Below are positions 16,255-28,185 of a DNA stretch of 64,000 nucleotides, in pieces. The notes below the pieces were generated by a model that saw nothing but the letters and a program-made list of their open reading frames with translations, ran no database searches and was not told where the DNA came from. The stretch lies in NCBI GenBank assembly GCA_027490925.1, contig JAIXXF010000002.1, positions 47,926 through 111,925 on the forward strand, read 5' to 3'. Each line of letters starts with the position of its first letter. The stretch's first letter is position 1. The translations under genes were made by a program, and so were the position numbers. This DNA is from Comamonadaceae bacterium (GTDB lineage Bacteria > Pseudomonadota > Gammaproteobacteria > Burkholderiales > Burkholderiaceae_C).

Positions 16255-17613
16255 ATGGCCTCCGCCCTCACCGACAAACTCTCGCGCCTCGTCAAAGAGA
16301 TGCGGGGCCAAGCCCGCATCACCGAATCCAATGTGCAGGACATGTTGCGCGAGGTGCGCATGGCGCTGCTGGAGGCGGACGTGGCCCTGCCGGTGGTGCG
16401 CGACTTCATCGCGCGGGTGAAAGACAAGGCGCTGGGCCAAGAGGTGCTGGGTTCGCTGTCGCCCGGCCAAGCGTTGGTGGGCATCGTCAACCGCGAGCTG
16501 GCCGCCACCATGGGCGAAGGCGTGAGCGACATCAACCTAGCCGCGCAACCGCCAGCGGTGATTTTGATGGCCGGGTTGCAGGGCGCGGGCAAAACCACCA
16601 CCACGGCCAAGCTGGCCAAGCACCTGATGGAAAAGCGCAGGAAAAAGGTGCTCACCGTCTCCGGCGACGTGTACCGACCAGCGGCCATCCAGCAATTGAA
16701 AACCGTCACCGCCCAGGCCGGTGCCGAATGGTTCCCGAGCACGCCCGACCAGCGGCCAGTGGACATCGCCTTGGCGGCACTGGACCATGCGCGCAAGCAC
16801 TATTTCGATGTGCTGCTGGTGGACACCGCCGGTCGGCTGGCGATCGATGACGCGTTGATGCGGGAGATCAAAGCGCTCCACGGCGCAGTCAACCCTGTGG
16901 AGACGCTGTTCGTGGTGGACGCCATGCAAGGTCAGGACGCCGTCAACACCGCCAAAGCGTTCAAGGACGCATTGCCCCTGACGGGCATTGTGCTGACCAA
17001 GACCGATGGCGACTCGCGCGGCGGTGCGGCGCTGAGTGTGCGTCAAGTCACCGGCGCGCCGATCAAGTTCGCGGGCGTCAGCGAGAAACTCGACGGGCTG
17101 GAGGTGTTCGACGCTGAGCGCCACGCCGGGCGGGTGCTCGGCATGGGCGACATCGTGGCGCTGGTGGAGCAGGTCACGGCGGGCGTAGACGTCGCCGCCG
17201 CGCAAAAGCTGGCGGCCAAGGTCAAAAGCGGCGAGGGCTTCGACCTGAACGATTTCCTCAGCCAGATCCAGCAAATGAAGCAGATGGGGGGCTTGTCCAG
17301 CCTGATGGACAAGTTGCCCGCTCAGATGGCGGTCAAGGCGGGTCAGGTGGACATGGACCGGGCAGAAAAAGACATTCGCCGCAAGGCCGGCATCATCCAA
17401 AGCATGACGCCGCTGGAGCGGCGCAAGCCCGATCTCATCAAGGCCACCCGCAAACGCCGCATCGCCGCCGGGGCGGGTGTGCACGTTCAGGAGGTCAACC
17501 GCCTGCTCAAGGAGTTTGACCAGATGCAGGGCATGATGAAAAAGATGAAGGGCGGCGGCCTGATGAAAATGATGAAGCGCATGGGCGGCATGAAAGGCGG
17601 CATGCCGTTCTGA
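16255..17613 (+). CDS. ffh: Signal recognition particle protein Ffh
   Basis: 452 aa, normal length. This GTPase binds 4.5S RNA and signal sequences of nascent inner-membrane proteins and docks with FtsY. The N domain leads into a G domain with 'GLQGAGKTTTTAKLA' (G1), 'DTAGRL' (G3) and 'TKTDGD' (G4). The methionine-rich M domain ends in a Met/Gly/Lys-rich tail. It is monocistronic here: divergent from the cytochrome assembly gene and convergent with miaB. Confidence 0.97.
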   Translation: MASALTDKLSRLVKEMRGQARITESNVQDMLREVRMALLEADVALPVVRDFIARVKDKALGQEVLGSLSPGQALVGIVNRELAATMGEGVSDINLAAQPPAVILMAGLQGAGKTTTTAKLAKHLMEKRRKKVLTVSGDVYRPAAIQQLKTVTAQAGAEWFPSTPDQRPVDIALAALDHARKHYFDVLLVDTAGRLAIDDALMREIKALHGAVNPVETLFVVDAMQGQDAVNTAKAFKDALPLTGIVLTKTDGDSRGGAALSVRQVTGAPIKFAGVSEKLDGLEVFDAERHAGRVLGMGDIVALVEQVTAGVDVAAAQKLAAKVKSGEGFDLNDFLSQIQQMKQMGGLSSLMDKLPAQMAVKAGQVDMDRAEKDIRRKAGIIQSMTPLERRKPDLIKATRKRRIAAGAGVHVQEVNRLLKEFDQMQGMMKKMKGGGLMKMMKRMGGMKGGMPF

Positions 17614-17663
17614 GCCACATGGCCCGGGCCATGGCGCGGACCGGATTCACCCGATGTGGGTGT

Positions 17664-17703
17664 GCGGCACGGTTTGCCGCCCGGGTGTTTGACGGTGTTT
17701 TTT
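17664..17703 (+). terminator. Possible weak terminator after ffh
   Basis: GCGGCA (17664-17669) and TGCCGC (17675-17680) form a 6-bp stem, but the first real T-run (17698-17703) is 17 bases further on. A perfect 16-base palindrome (17618-17633) lies between this hairpin and the ffh stop. Either may contribute to ending ffh transcription. Confidence 0.3.
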
Positions 17704-17794
17704 GCGTTTTTTGCGCAAAACAGCGCCCCAGAGCCACGCCGAGCTGAATTTCAAGCGTTTTTGGCGTTCAGCCCTCGCCAGATGCCGTTATTTA

Positions 17795-17811
17795 GCTACT
17801 TATTTAATAGC
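17795..17811. repeat. GCTA-N9-TAGC intergenic inverted repeat, copy 1
   Basis: A 17-base element with arms GCTA and TAGC around nine bases, lying in an AT-rich patch between ffh and miaB. Two more copies with the same geometry occur at 53904-53920 and 60041-60057, all three outside genes. Confidence 0.4.
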
Positions 17812-17838
17812 ATTTAACCGACCCAGGTTGGCTGGTCA

Positions 17839-19173
17839 TCATGCCGGTTCGCGGGTCAACACCTCCCCGCGCAGCACCCGTTGTGGGGCATCGGTGATGC
17901 GCACGTCCACCATCTGCCCCACCAGCCGCGGCGGTCCACTGAGCACCACCGCGCGGTTACATTCGGTGCGGCCAAACAGCTGGGTGGGGTCTTTGCGGGC
18001 CGGGCTTTCCACCAGCACCTTTTGCACCGTGCCGAGCCGGCTGGCGCTGATGCGCGCCACGTTCTCGTCCAGCGTGGCCTGCAGCTGCTGGAGCCGCGCG
18101 AGCTTGACCGCGTGGGGCGTGTCGTCGGCCAGGTTGGCCGCCGGGGTTCCGGGGCGCGGGCTGAAGATGAAGCTGAACGAGCTGTCGTAGCCCACGTCAG
18201 TGACCAGCTTCATCAGCTTGGCAAAGTCGTCGTCGGTTTCGCCCGGAAAACCAACGATGAAATCGCTGGAAAGCGACATCTCGGGCCGGATCGCGCGCAG
18301 CTTGCGCACGGTGGACTTGTATTCCATCGCGGTGTAGCCGCGCTTCATGGCCATCAGGATGCGGTCGCTGCCGTGTTGCACCGGCAGGTGCAGGTGGCTC
18401 ACCAGTTGCGGCACTTTGGCGTAGACGTCGATCAGCCGCTGGGTGAATTCGTTGGGGTGGCTGGTGGTGTATCGGATGCGCTCGATGCCAGGGATCTCGG
18501 CCACGTACTCGATCAGCGTGGCGAAGTCGGCGATGTCTGCGGTATCGCCCATCTTGCCGCGGTAGGCGTTGACGTTTTGACCCAGCAGCGTCACCTCTTT
18601 CACGCCCTGGTCTGCCAGGCCCGCCACCTCCACCAGCACGTCTTCAAACGGGCGACTCACCTCTTCACCGCGGGTGTAGGGCACCACGCAGTAGCTGCAG
18701 TATTTGGAGCAACCCTCCATGATGGAAACGAAGGCGGTCGCGCCCTCCACCCGGGCGGGTGGCAGGTGGTCAAACTTCTCGATTTCAGGGAAGGTGATGT
18801 CCACCTGCGGGCGCTGCTGCGCCGCGCGGGCCGACAGCATCTCGGGCAGGCGGTGCAGCGTTTGCGGGCCGAACACCACGTCCACGTATGGCGCGCGCTC
18901 GATGATGGCCGCGCCCTCCTGGCTGGCCACGCAACCGCCCACGCCGATTTGCACGCCTTTTTTCTTCAGGTGCTTGACGCGGCCCAGGTCGGAAAACACC
19001 TTTTCTTGGGCCTTCTCGCGCACCGAGCAGGTGTTGAACAGGATCAAGTCGGCCTCGTCCACGTTGTGGGTGGCTTCGTAGCCTTCGGCCGCGCGCAGCA
19101 CGTCCACCATCTTGTCCGAGTCGTACTCGTTCATCTGGCAGCCAAAGGTTTTGATGAAGACTTTTTTGCTCAT
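17839..19173 (-). CDS. miaB: tRNA-2-methylthio-N6-dimethylallyladenosine synthase
   Basis: 444 aa. This radical-SAM methylthiotransferase adds a methylthio group to i6A37 of tRNAs reading UNN codons. The N-terminal UPF0004 domain starts '[16 protein letters not shown]' and carries the first three cluster cysteines. The radical-SAM core has '[16 protein letters not shown]' (CxxxCxxC), and a C-terminal TRAM domain binds RNA. ATG 19173 shares ATGA with the stop of the small secreted-protein gene upstream, so the two are translationally coupled. Confidence 0.96.
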   Translation of the reverse strand: MSKKVFIKTFGCQMNEYDSDKMVDVLRAAEGYEATHNVDEADLILFNTCSVREKAQEKVFSDLGRVKHLKKKGVQIGVGGCVASQEGAAIIERAPYVDVVFGPQTLHRLPEMLSARAAQQRPQVDITFPEIEKFDHLPPARVEGATAFVSIMEGCSKYCSYCVVPYTRGEEVSRPFEDVLVEVAGLADQGVKEVTLLGQNVNAYRGKMGDTADIADFATLIEYVAEIPGIERIRYTTSHPNEFTQRLIDVYAKVPQLVSHLHLPVQHGSDRILMAMKRGYTAMEYKSTVRKLRAIRPEMSLSSDFIVGFPGETDDDFAKLMKLVTDVGYDSSFSFIFSPRPGTPAANLADDTPHAVKLARLQQLQATLDENVARISASRLGTVQKVLVESPARKDPTQLFGRTECNRAVVLSGPPRLVGQMVDVRITDAPQRVLRGEVLTREPA

Positions 19174-19559
19174 GGTCGGGCTCCGCACACCGGCGGGTTG
19201 CGGCGCTGCCCAGGCAAACCCTGGCGCGCCTCTTGTTCGGTCAGCAACCAGACCTGGTGCACCAGGCCTTGGGGGTCGCACACGTAGTGAACCCGCCACC
19301 TTTGGCCGCTCAGGCTGGCGGACAGCACCAGCGCGTTGTTGGTGTCGTTGTGGATGCGCGCGCCTGGCGACAAGCGCGCTGGTTGGCCGTTCATCAGCAC
19401 ATCGGGTGGCGTGGTCACCACCAAGTCGCCACGCAGGGCATTGGGCGGGAACTGGCGCGTCACCTGGGCGTGGCCGGGCGAGGTCGCCCACAGCGTCAGC
19501 GCCGTGGCGGCGTACAACCACGCCCGGGCAGGGCGGGGTTTGGCGGGGCAGCGGTTCAT
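19170..19559 (-). CDS. Small secreted hypothetical protein
   Basis: 129 aa. Residues 1-32 form a signal peptide (basic start, hydrophobic core '[12 protein letters not shown]', cleavage after 'SPGHA'). The mature part has no family I recognise; it contains one pair of cysteines (in 'YVCDP' and 'PPVCG') that could form a disulfide. The start is ATG 19559; the longer frame reaching 20390 crosses the TetR gene and is not real upstream. Coupled to miaB by a four-base overlap. Confidence 0.65.
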   Translation of the reverse strand: MNRCPAKPRPARAWLYAATALTLWATSPGHAQVTRQFPPNALRGDLVVTTPPDVLMNGQPARLSPGARIHNDTNNALVLSASLSGQRWRVHYVCDPQGLVHQVWLLTEQEARQGLPGQRRNPPVCGARP

Positions 19560-19648
19560 GGTGTTCTCCAGAGGCTGTGGGGCACCGCGGGGCGCACGGG
19601 CCACGCGGGTGACGGATTGTAGGTGTGCCCAGTCGGCTGGGGTGTCGC

Positions 19649-20323
19649 TCAGGCGGGGGCGCGTGTTGCGGGCCGGTCTTTCCAGCCCGCAGCGCCCATC
19701 AAGATGATGTGGAGCTGTTGCACCGTGGCATCGGTCATTTGTGCTGCCAGCGCGGGCTGGTCGGGCGGCAGGTCCAGGATTTCGGGCGCCACTGCCAGCA
19801 TGCTGGTCACCATCAGGCCGCACACCAGATGCAGGCTCTCGGGCGACAGGTCTGGGAACAGGCCCAGGCGCCGAATGTCGTGCGCCATGTCGCTGGTGAA
19901 CGCCGCCACATCGTGCCGTATGGCGGTGCGCAGTGCCCGGCTGCCTCCGGCGCGTTCGCTGCAAATGAACAAAAACTGCAGCCGGTTGCTCACCACGTAT
20001 CGGAAATACACCTGGACCGACTGCCGCACCACATCGCTTTGCGGCACATGGGGCTGACGCGCCTCGCGCAACAAGCGCCGCAGCGTGAGGCTGACTTCCT
20101 CCACCAGCGCCAGGCCCAGCTCGTCGGTGGTTTTGAAGTGCCGGTAAAACGCGTTCGGCACCATGCCCGCTTCGCGGGCGATTTCCCGGATGCCCAGGCT
20201 GGTGAAACTGCGGCCTTGACCCATCAGTGCCAGTGCCGCGCGCAGCAGGCTGCCGCGCGTCAGGTCTTTGCGTTCGGTCCGGGTCAGCTCTTCGGCGGGC
20301 TTTCGGCTTGGATCGGGCGGCAC
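19649..20323 (-). CDS. TetR-family repressor resembling FabR
   Basis: 224 aa from GTG 20323. The helix-turn-helix '[20 protein letters not shown]' followed by '[12 protein letters not shown]' closely matches the DNA-binding domain of FabR, the E. coli repressor of unsaturated fatty acid synthesis genes. It is divergent from a five-gene fatty acid operon whose promoter contains a palindromic operator (20440-20455), so it probably represses that operon and senses an acyl chain. No start has a good ribosome site; an in-frame TTG at 20383 would add 20 residues. Confidence 0.82.
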   Translation of the reverse strand: MPPDPSRKPAEELTRTERKDLTRGSLLRAALALMGQGRSFTSLGIREIAREAGMVPNAFYRHFKTTDELGLALVEEVSLTLRRLLREARQPHVPQSDVVRQSVQVYFRYVVSNRLQFLFICSERAGGSRALRTAIRHDVAAFTSDMAHDIRRLGLFPDLSPESLHLVCGLMVTSMLAVAPEILDLPPDQPALAAQMTDATVQQLHIILMGAAGWKDRPATRAPA

Positions 20324-20429
20324 GGTGGACAGGGGGCAGTGGGGTGGGATCGTCGGGTCGCGTGGCCAGTGCCGGTGTGGCAACGGCCATGAAATTTAGA
20401 CCCTATTCACCAATCAGACCAGAAAAACA

Positions 20430-20458
20430 TTGAAATTCAGTGTACAACTGTACACAAT
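20430..20458 (+). promoter_or_regulatory. Promoter and palindromic operator of the fatty acid operon
   Basis: TTGAAA (20430-20435) and CACAAT (20453-20458) are 17 bases apart. Between and overlapping them lies GTGTACAACTGTACAC (20440-20455), with perfect 7-base arms and a 2-base centre. Its GTACA-NN-TGTAC core resembles the E. coli FabR site. A repressor bound here would block the promoter, so the divergent FabR-like gene is the natural candidate. Confidence 0.7.
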
Positions 20459-20500
20459 CCGCAGCAACGAACCCCGCCAACCTGCGCAAAGGCTTTCCAC

Positions 20501-21910
20501 ATGTCCGACTCATACCTTGGTTTCGCCAATTCTTCGGTGGGCTCACGCCTGGTGACCGCCCTCGGCCTGCCCCAGCCCCTGCCGCTGGAGCGCCACCAAG
20601 CGGGTCAGCCGGTGGTGCGGGGCACGGTGCTGGTGGGCGCGGGTGACACCCCGCAGCTGTTGCCCGCGCTGGCGCGCTGTTTTCTGTCCATGGGGGTGCA
20701 GTCATTGGCCCATCGCGGCCACCCGCAATGGGCCCAGACGGCCAGCCAGGCCGGGCTGATGACCGGCCGTTGGGGCGTGGGCGATCAGCCCGGCGAGAAG
20801 GTGAAAGCCCTGGTGTTCGACGCCACAGGCCTGCGATCCAGTGAAGAAACCGACGCGATCTACCAGTTCTTTCATGACGCGGCCCGCTCGGTGCTGACCT
20901 GCGGTCGGGTCGTCGTGTTGGGCCGGCCCCCGGAAGGCTGCAGCGCCCCGCGCCAGGCCACGGTACAACGCGCCCTAGAAGGCCTGACCCGCGCACTGGC
21001 CAAGGAGCTCAAGCGCGCGATCACGGTGCAACTGGTCTATGTGGCCGAAGGCGCAGAAGACCAGATGGAAAGCACGCTGCGGTTTTTGCTGTCGCCACGC
21101 TGCGCGTACGTGTCGGGCCAGGTGGTGCGCATCGGGGTGGGTCAGGGCGCCGGTGCCACGGGTGTGGACTGGTCCCAGCCGCTGGCGGGAAAAAAAATCT
21201 TGGTCACCGGTGCGTCGCGGGGCATTGGTGAGGCGATTGCCGAAGTGATGGCGCGCGACGGCGCCCAGGTCATTTGCATGGATGTGCCGCAGGCGCAGGC
21301 CGGGCTCGACGCTGTGGCCAAGCGCCTGGGCGCGACCGCCCTGGCCTTGGACATTGGCGCGCCCGAGGCGCCACAAGCGTTGCTGGATGCGGCGCTGGCC
21401 GACGGCGGCTGGGACGTGGTGGTGCACAACGCGGGCATCACGCGCGACAAAACCATCGCCAACATGAAAGAGCACCTCTGGCACTCGGTGGTCAACGTCA
21501 ACCTGTCCACCCAGGAACGCATCAATGAGGCTCTGGTCGAATCGGGTGCGCTCCGTGCGGGTGGCCGCATCGTGTGCGTGTCGTCCATCTCGGGCATTTC
21601 GGGCAACCTCGGACAAACCAACTATGCCTTGTCCAAGGCCGGGGTGATTGGCATGGTGCAGAGCCACGCACCGCTGCTGGCGCAGCGCGGCATCACGATC
21701 AACGCGGTGGCACCAGGTTTCATTGAAACCCAGATGACCGCTGCCGTGCCCTTGATGATCCGCGAAGCCGGTCGCCGGATGAACTCGATGGGCCAGGGCG
21801 GGCAGCCGGTGGACGTGGCCGAGGCGATTGCCTGGTTCGCATCGCCTGCGTCGTCGGGCTTGACTGGCAACGTGGTGCGCGTGTGCGGCCAAAGCCTGAT
21901 TGGCGCCTGA
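20501..21910 (+). CDS. High-molecular-weight 3-oxoacyl-ACP/CoA reductase (FabG4 type)
   Basis: 469 aa, almost twice the length of classical FabG. The N-terminal ~215 residues form an extra degenerate, flavodoxin-like Rossmann domain. The C-terminal half is a short-chain dehydrogenase with the NAD(P) loop 'VTGASRGIGEA', 'NAGIT' and the catalytic Ser...'YALSK' set. It reduces 3-oxoacyl thioesters or runs the reverse oxidation. It is first in the operon and is followed 2 bases later by the MaoC gene. Confidence 0.9.
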   Translation: MSDSYLGFANSSVGSRLVTALGLPQPLPLERHQAGQPVVRGTVLVGAGDTPQLLPALARCFLSMGVQSLAHRGHPQWAQTASQAGLMTGRWGVGDQPGEKVKALVFDATGLRSSEETDAIYQFFHDAARSVLTCGRVVVLGRPPEGCSAPRQATVQRALEGLTRALAKELKRAITVQLVYVAEGAEDQMESTLRFLLSPRCAYVSGQVVRIGVGQGAGATGVDWSQPLAGKKILVTGASRGIGEAIAEVMARDGAQVICMDVPQAQAGLDAVAKRLGATALALDIGAPEAPQALLDAALADGGWDVVVHNAGITRDKTIANMKEHLWHSVVNVNLSTQERINEALVESGALRAGGRIVCVSSISGISGNLGQTNYALSKAGVIGMVQSHAPLLAQRGITINAVAPGFIETQMTAAVPLMIREAGRRMNSMGQGGQPVDVAEAIAWFASPASSGLTGNVVRVCGQSLIGA

Positions 21911-21912
21911 GC

Positions 21913-22773
21913 ATGAAAACCCTGGAGATCACCCAGGCCCCCGGCTTGGCCACCACGTTTTTCCGGGCCTTGGGCACCAGCCGCAAACGCCCTGGCCCCC
22001 TGGCCGCTTTGCCCGAGGTGACCCTGGTCATGCCGCGGGTGGTTCTGGATGGCGCGCACGTGGCCCGCTACGCCGCCGTGTGCGGGTTCAAGCCGGGCGA
22101 TGGCGTGCCCCTGATCTACCCCCAGATGTTGACCTTTCCCCTGGTCACCCATTACATCAGCTCACCCGACTGCCCTTGGCCTGCCATGGGCACGGTGCAC
22201 CTGGCCAACGCCATCACGCAGCACCAGCGCCTGCATGCGGGCGATGCGGTGCGGGTGGAGTTGCAAACCGGTGGTTTGTCGGCCCACGACAAAGGTCAGG
22301 TGTTTGACCTCAAGCTGCGCATCTTGAGAGACGATGAACTGGTGTGGAGCGCCACTCAAACTCTGCTGCGCGTGGGCATCAAGCCAGCCAGCGGCGCGCC
22401 TTATCTGAGCCAAATCGCCAGCAGCCAACCGCTCTCGCGGCAGGCGGACTTTTTTGCCCCAGCCAACCTCGGCCGTCGCTACGGCGCGGTGTCTGGCGAC
22501 CGCAACCCCATCCATTTGTCGGCGCTGACCGCCAAGCTGTTTGGGTTCAAGCGGGCGATTGCCCACGGCATGTGGACCAGTGCCCGCGCAGCGGCGTGTT
22601 TGATGCCCGACCGCCCGCTGGACCAGGCGCGTTTGCAGATCGAGTTCAAGACGCCCCTGTTCCTGCCAGGCCGAGCCACTTTGTGGTCGGCCCGCCACCG
22701 GGAAGGCGCCACCTTCGAGGTGCGCGACGGCAAAGGCCAAAAGCCGCACCTGCGCGGCCAGCTGGACCACTGA
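21913..22773 (+). CDS. MaoC-like (R)-specific enoyl-CoA/ACP hydratase
   Basis: 286 aa. The C-terminal half has the hot-dog hydratase signature: 'FFAPANLGRRYGAVSGDRNP' followed by 'GFKRAIAHGMW', in which the Asp and His are catalytic. The N-terminal half looks like a second, degenerate hot-dog unit, giving the double-hot-dog build of longer MaoC proteins. Start ATG 21913 is 2 bases after the reductase stop. It would hydrate the double bond between the steps run by the FabG-type reductase and the acyl-CoA dehydrogenase. Confidence 0.87.
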   Translation: MKTLEITQAPGLATTFFRALGTSRKRPGPLAALPEVTLVMPRVVLDGAHVARYAAVCGFKPGDGVPLIYPQMLTFPLVTHYISSPDCPWPAMGTVHLANAITQHQRLHAGDAVRVELQTGGLSAHDKGQVFDLKLRILRDDELVWSATQTLLRVGIKPASGAPYLSQIASSQPLSRQADFFAPANLGRRYGAVSGDRNPIHLSALTAKLFGFKRAIAHGMWTSARAAACLMPDRPLDQARLQIEFKTPLFLPGRATLWSARHREGATFEVRDGKGQKPHLRGQLDH

Positions 22774-22854
22774 CGCCCTGACCCATGAATGCCCGATGAC
22801 CCCTGTCGTCCGACAACCGCCAATCCTCTGTCCCTCCAGCCCAGGAACCCCACC

Positions 22855-24144
22855 ATGACCACCGTCCGACGCGTTGCCATCCTCGGCGGCAACCGCATCC
22901 CGTTTGCCCGCTCCAACACGGTTTATTCGCATGCCTCCAATCAGGAGATGCTGACCGCCACACTCCAGGGGCTGGTGGACCGGTTCAACCTGCACGGCGA
23001 ACGGTTGGGCGATGTGGCCGCTGGCGCGGTGATGAAACACTCGCGCGATTTCAACCTGGTGCGCGAATCGGTGCTTTCCACCACGCTGGCGCGAGAAACC
23101 CCCGCGTTCGATTTGCAGCAAGCCTGCGGTACGGGGCTGGAGGCGGCCATCTTGGTGGCCAACAAGATCGCGCTTGGCCACATCGAGTCGGGCATCGCGG
23201 GCGGTGTCGACACCACCTCCGACGCGCCGATCGGCCTGAACGAGAAGATGCGCAAGATTTTGCTGGACCTCTCGCGCGCCAAGACCACTGGCCAGCGCTT
23301 GGCCACGGCGTTGCGATTGCGCCCCAGCATGTTCGTCAAGCCCGCGTTGCCCCGCAACGGCGAGCCGCGCACCGGCCTGTCGATGGGCGAACACGCCGAG
23401 CTGATGGCGCGCACCTGGGGCGTGACCCGCGAAGCCCAAGACGAACTGGCCTTGAACAGCCACCACCACCTGGCCAAAGCCTATCAATCGGGTTTCTTCA
23501 ACGACCTGATGACGCCGTTCAAAGGCGTGACGCGCGACAACAACCTGCGCGCCGACCTGACCATCGAGAAGCTGCGCACGCTCAAGCCGGTGTTCGACAA
23601 AAAGGTGGCCCCCGGCCAGGGCACGCTCACCGCGGGCAACTCCACCCCCTTGACCGACGGCGCGTCTGCGGTGCTGCTGGCCAGCGAGGCCTGGGCCGCC
23701 GAGCGCCGCATTCCCGTGCTGGCCTACCTCACGTTCAGCGAAGTGGCGGCGGTGGACTTTTTCGACAAGAAAGAAGGCTTGTTGATGGCCCCCGCCTATG
23801 CGGTGCCGCGCATGTTGGCCCGCGCGGGCCTGACCTTGCAAGACTTCGACTATTACGAGATCCACGAGGCCTTTGCTGCCCAGGTGCTGTGCACGCTGGA
23901 CGCGTGGAAAGACCCGGCGTTTTGCCGCGACAAGCTGGGACTCGACCAACCCCCTGGCGAGATCGACCTGTCCAAGCTCAACGTCAACGGCAGTTCACTG
24001 GCCGCTGGCCACCCGTTCGCCGCCACTGGCGGCCGCATCGTTGCGACGCTTGCCAAGATGTTGGCGCAGAAGGGGTCGGGCCGCGGCCTGATTTCCATCT
24101 GTGCGGCAGGTGGTCAAGGCGTCGTTGCCATCCTTGAAAGGTAA
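22855..24144 (+). CDS. Acetyl-CoA C-acyltransferase (thiolase, FadI-like)
   Basis: 429 aa. The thiolase nucleophile is the Cys in 'QQACGTGLEA'; the second active-site set is His in 'EIHEAFAAQ', 'NVNGSSLAAGHPFAATG' and Cys in 'ISICAAGGQG'. The length and the missing glycine-rich opening segment of biosynthetic thiolases fit the FadI/FadA side of the family. It cleaves 3-ketoacyl-CoA in fatty acid degradation. The start is ATG 22855; upstream in-frame codons are shadows. Stop and next start are 4 bases apart. Confidence 0.9.
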   Translation: MTTVRRVAILGGNRIPFARSNTVYSHASNQEMLTATLQGLVDRFNLHGERLGDVAAGAVMKHSRDFNLVRESVLSTTLARETPAFDLQQACGTGLEAAILVANKIALGHIESGIAGGVDTTSDAPIGLNEKMRKILLDLSRAKTTGQRLATALRLRPSMFVKPALPRNGEPRTGLSMGEHAELMARTWGVTREAQDELALNSHHHLAKAYQSGFFNDLMTPFKGVTRDNNLRADLTIEKLRTLKPVFDKKVAPGQGTLTAGNSTPLTDGASAVLLASEAWAAERRIPVLAYLTFSEVAAVDFFDKKEGLLMAPAYAVPRMLARAGLTLQDFDYYEIHEAFAAQVLCTLDAWKDPAFCRDKLGLDQPPGEIDLSKLNVNGSSLAAGHPFAATGGRIVATLAKMLAQKGSGRGLISICAAGGQGVVAILER

Positions 24145-24148
24145 TCCC

Positions 24149-25972
24149 ATGTTGCAATACAAAGCCCCCCTGCGCGACATGCGCTTTTTGATCAACGAGG
24201 TGCTGGACTACCCTGGCCACTATGCGGGCCTGTCCAACGGCGCCGAAGCCACACCCGAGATGGTGGACGCGATCCTCGAGGGTGCAGCCACCCTGTGTGA
24301 AGAGGTGCTGTCCCCCTTGAACGCCGTCGGTGACCAAGAGGGGTGCCAGCTGAAAGACGGTGTGGTCACCACGCCCACCGGGTTCAAGGAGGCCTATGCC
24401 GAATTCGTCGCGGGCGGCTGGCAGGGGTTGTCGTTCCCGGTGGAGTACGGTGGCCAAGGCCTGCCGATGTCGCTCAACCTGTTCAAGTCGGAAATGATGG
24501 GTGCGGCCAACTGGGCCTTCACCATGTACCCCGGACTGAGCATTGGCTGCATCAACACCATCTTGCAGTTTGGCACCGACGACATCAAGAAAAACTACCT
24601 GCCCCGCCTGGTGTCGGGCGAATGGACCGGCACCATGTGCCTGACCGAGCCCCAGTGTGGCACCGATCTGGCCCAAGTGAAGACCAAGGCCGAGCCCCAG
24701 CCAGACGGCAGCTACGCGGTCACCGGCACCAAGATCTTCATTTCGTCTGGCGACCACGACCTGGCTGAGAACATCGTCCACATCGTGCTGGCCCGGCTGC
24801 CGGGCGCGCCCGCGGGCACGCGCGGCATTTCCCTGTTCGTCATCCCCAAGTACGTGGTGGGTGCCGACGGTGCACTGGGCCAGCGCAACCAGGTCCACTG
24901 TGGTTCGCTGGAGCACAAGATGGGCATCGCTGGCAGTGCCACCGCGGTGCTGAACTTCGACGCCGCCACCGCGTACATGATTTCCGAGCCCAACAAGGGC
25001 CTGGAGGCGATGTTCACCTTCATGAACACCGCCCGCGTGGGCACCGCCATCCAGGGTGTGGCCCATGCCGAGTTGTCGTTCCAAGGCGCTCTGCCCTATG
25101 CCAAAGAGCGCCGCTCGATGCGCGCCTTGTCGGGCAAGAAAGAGCCACAGCACAGTGCCGACGCGCTGATTTGGCACCCCGATGTGCGCCGCATGTTGTT
25201 GACCCAGAAAGCCATCGCCGAGGGCGGCCGGGCCATGGTCTACAGCGCGGCCAAGATCGCCGACAAGATGTTCAATGCTGTGGCTGAAGGCAAGCCCAAA
25301 GAGTACGAGCACCACGACAACGAACTCGGCTTCTACACCCCCATCCTCAAAGGCTTTTTGACTGAAATGGGCCTGGAAGCGGCCAACCTGGGCATGCAGG
25401 TGTTCGGTGGTCACGGCTACATCAAAGAGCACGGCATGGAGCAGATCGCGCGCGACGCCCGCATCGCGACGATTTACGAGGGCACCACCGGCATTCAGGC
25501 GTTGGACTTGCTGGGCCGCAAGGTCTTGCTCAACACCAAAGGCAAGTGCGTGCGCGAGTTCACCGGCACCATGCTGGGCCTGGCCAAGGGCCATGTGTTC
25601 GCGTCTGGCCCCCTGGGCCGTATGTCGCGCGCTTTGGTGCGCCGCGCCATCGAGTGGAACTTGATGACCACCCGCATCATGCTGCGCGCGGCCCGCGACC
25701 GCGAGCAGGTGGGTTCCTCCAGCGTGGACTACCTGATGTATGCGGGTTTTGTGATGATGGCCCACAGCTGGCTACAGCAAGCGGTGACGGCGGCCGAGCT
25801 GCTTCGCAGCGGGCGTGGCGAAGAGTCGGCCGAGTTTTACCAGGCCAAGATCCAAACGGCCGAGTTCTATTTCGAGCGGCTGTTGCCCCGCGCCGATGCC
25901 CACCGAAAAGGCGCTCTAGCGCCCACCCGGTCGGTGATGCAGCTCAACGCCGACCACTTCCAGATGGTGTGA
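24149..25972 (+). CDS. Acyl-CoA dehydrogenase with C-terminal extension
   Basis: 607 aa. This FAD enzyme introduces the 2,3 double bond in acyl-CoA. It has an N-terminal helical domain, a middle beta domain with 'GTMCLTEPQCGTDL', then a helical domain whose catalytic glutamate is in 'TIYEGTTGIQALDLLGRK'. The last ~110 residues are the extra domain typical of the ~600 aa long-chain type. It follows the thiolase by 4 bases, in the fatty acid operon. Confidence 0.92.
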   Translation: MLQYKAPLRDMRFLINEVLDYPGHYAGLSNGAEATPEMVDAILEGAATLCEEVLSPLNAVGDQEGCQLKDGVVTTPTGFKEAYAEFVAGGWQGLSFPVEYGGQGLPMSLNLFKSEMMGAANWAFTMYPGLSIGCINTILQFGTDDIKKNYLPRLVSGEWTGTMCLTEPQCGTDLAQVKTKAEPQPDGSYAVTGTKIFISSGDHDLAENIVHIVLARLPGAPAGTRGISLFVIPKYVVGADGALGQRNQVHCGSLEHKMGIAGSATAVLNFDAATAYMISEPNKGLEAMFTFMNTARVGTAIQGVAHAELSFQGALPYAKERRSMRALSGKKEPQHSADALIWHPDVRRMLLTQKAIAEGGRAMVYSAAKIADKMFNAVAEGKPKEYEHHDNELGFYTPILKGFLTEMGLEAANLGMQVFGGHGYIKEHGMEQIARDARIATIYEGTTGIQALDLLGRKVLLNTKGKCVREFTGTMLGLAKGHVFASGPLGRMSRALVRRAIEWNLMTTRIMLRAARDREQVGSSSVDYLMYAGFVMMAHSWLQQAVTAAELLRSGRGEESAEFYQAKIQTAEFYFERLLPRADAHRKGALAPTRSVMQLNADHFQMV

Positions 25973-25976
25973 ATAG

Positions 25977-28103
<2,127 letters not shown>

Positions 28104-28132
28104 CGCCCGACAGACGCACAAGCATTCATGGG

Positions 28133-28179
28133 CCCACAAAACAAAACCCCCTGACACATCGCCGATCTGTCAGGGGGTT
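28133..28179 (-). terminator. Intrinsic terminator after tRNA-Met
   Basis: Perfect 12-bp stem AACCCCCTGACA (28145-28156) / TGTCAGGGGGTT (28168-28179). On the minus strand the stem is followed by TTTTGTTTTGTGGG. It ends the tRNA transcript and may also act on read-through from fadH on the other strand, where the T-run is poor. Confidence 0.85.
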
Positions 28180-28185
28180 GGGTGT

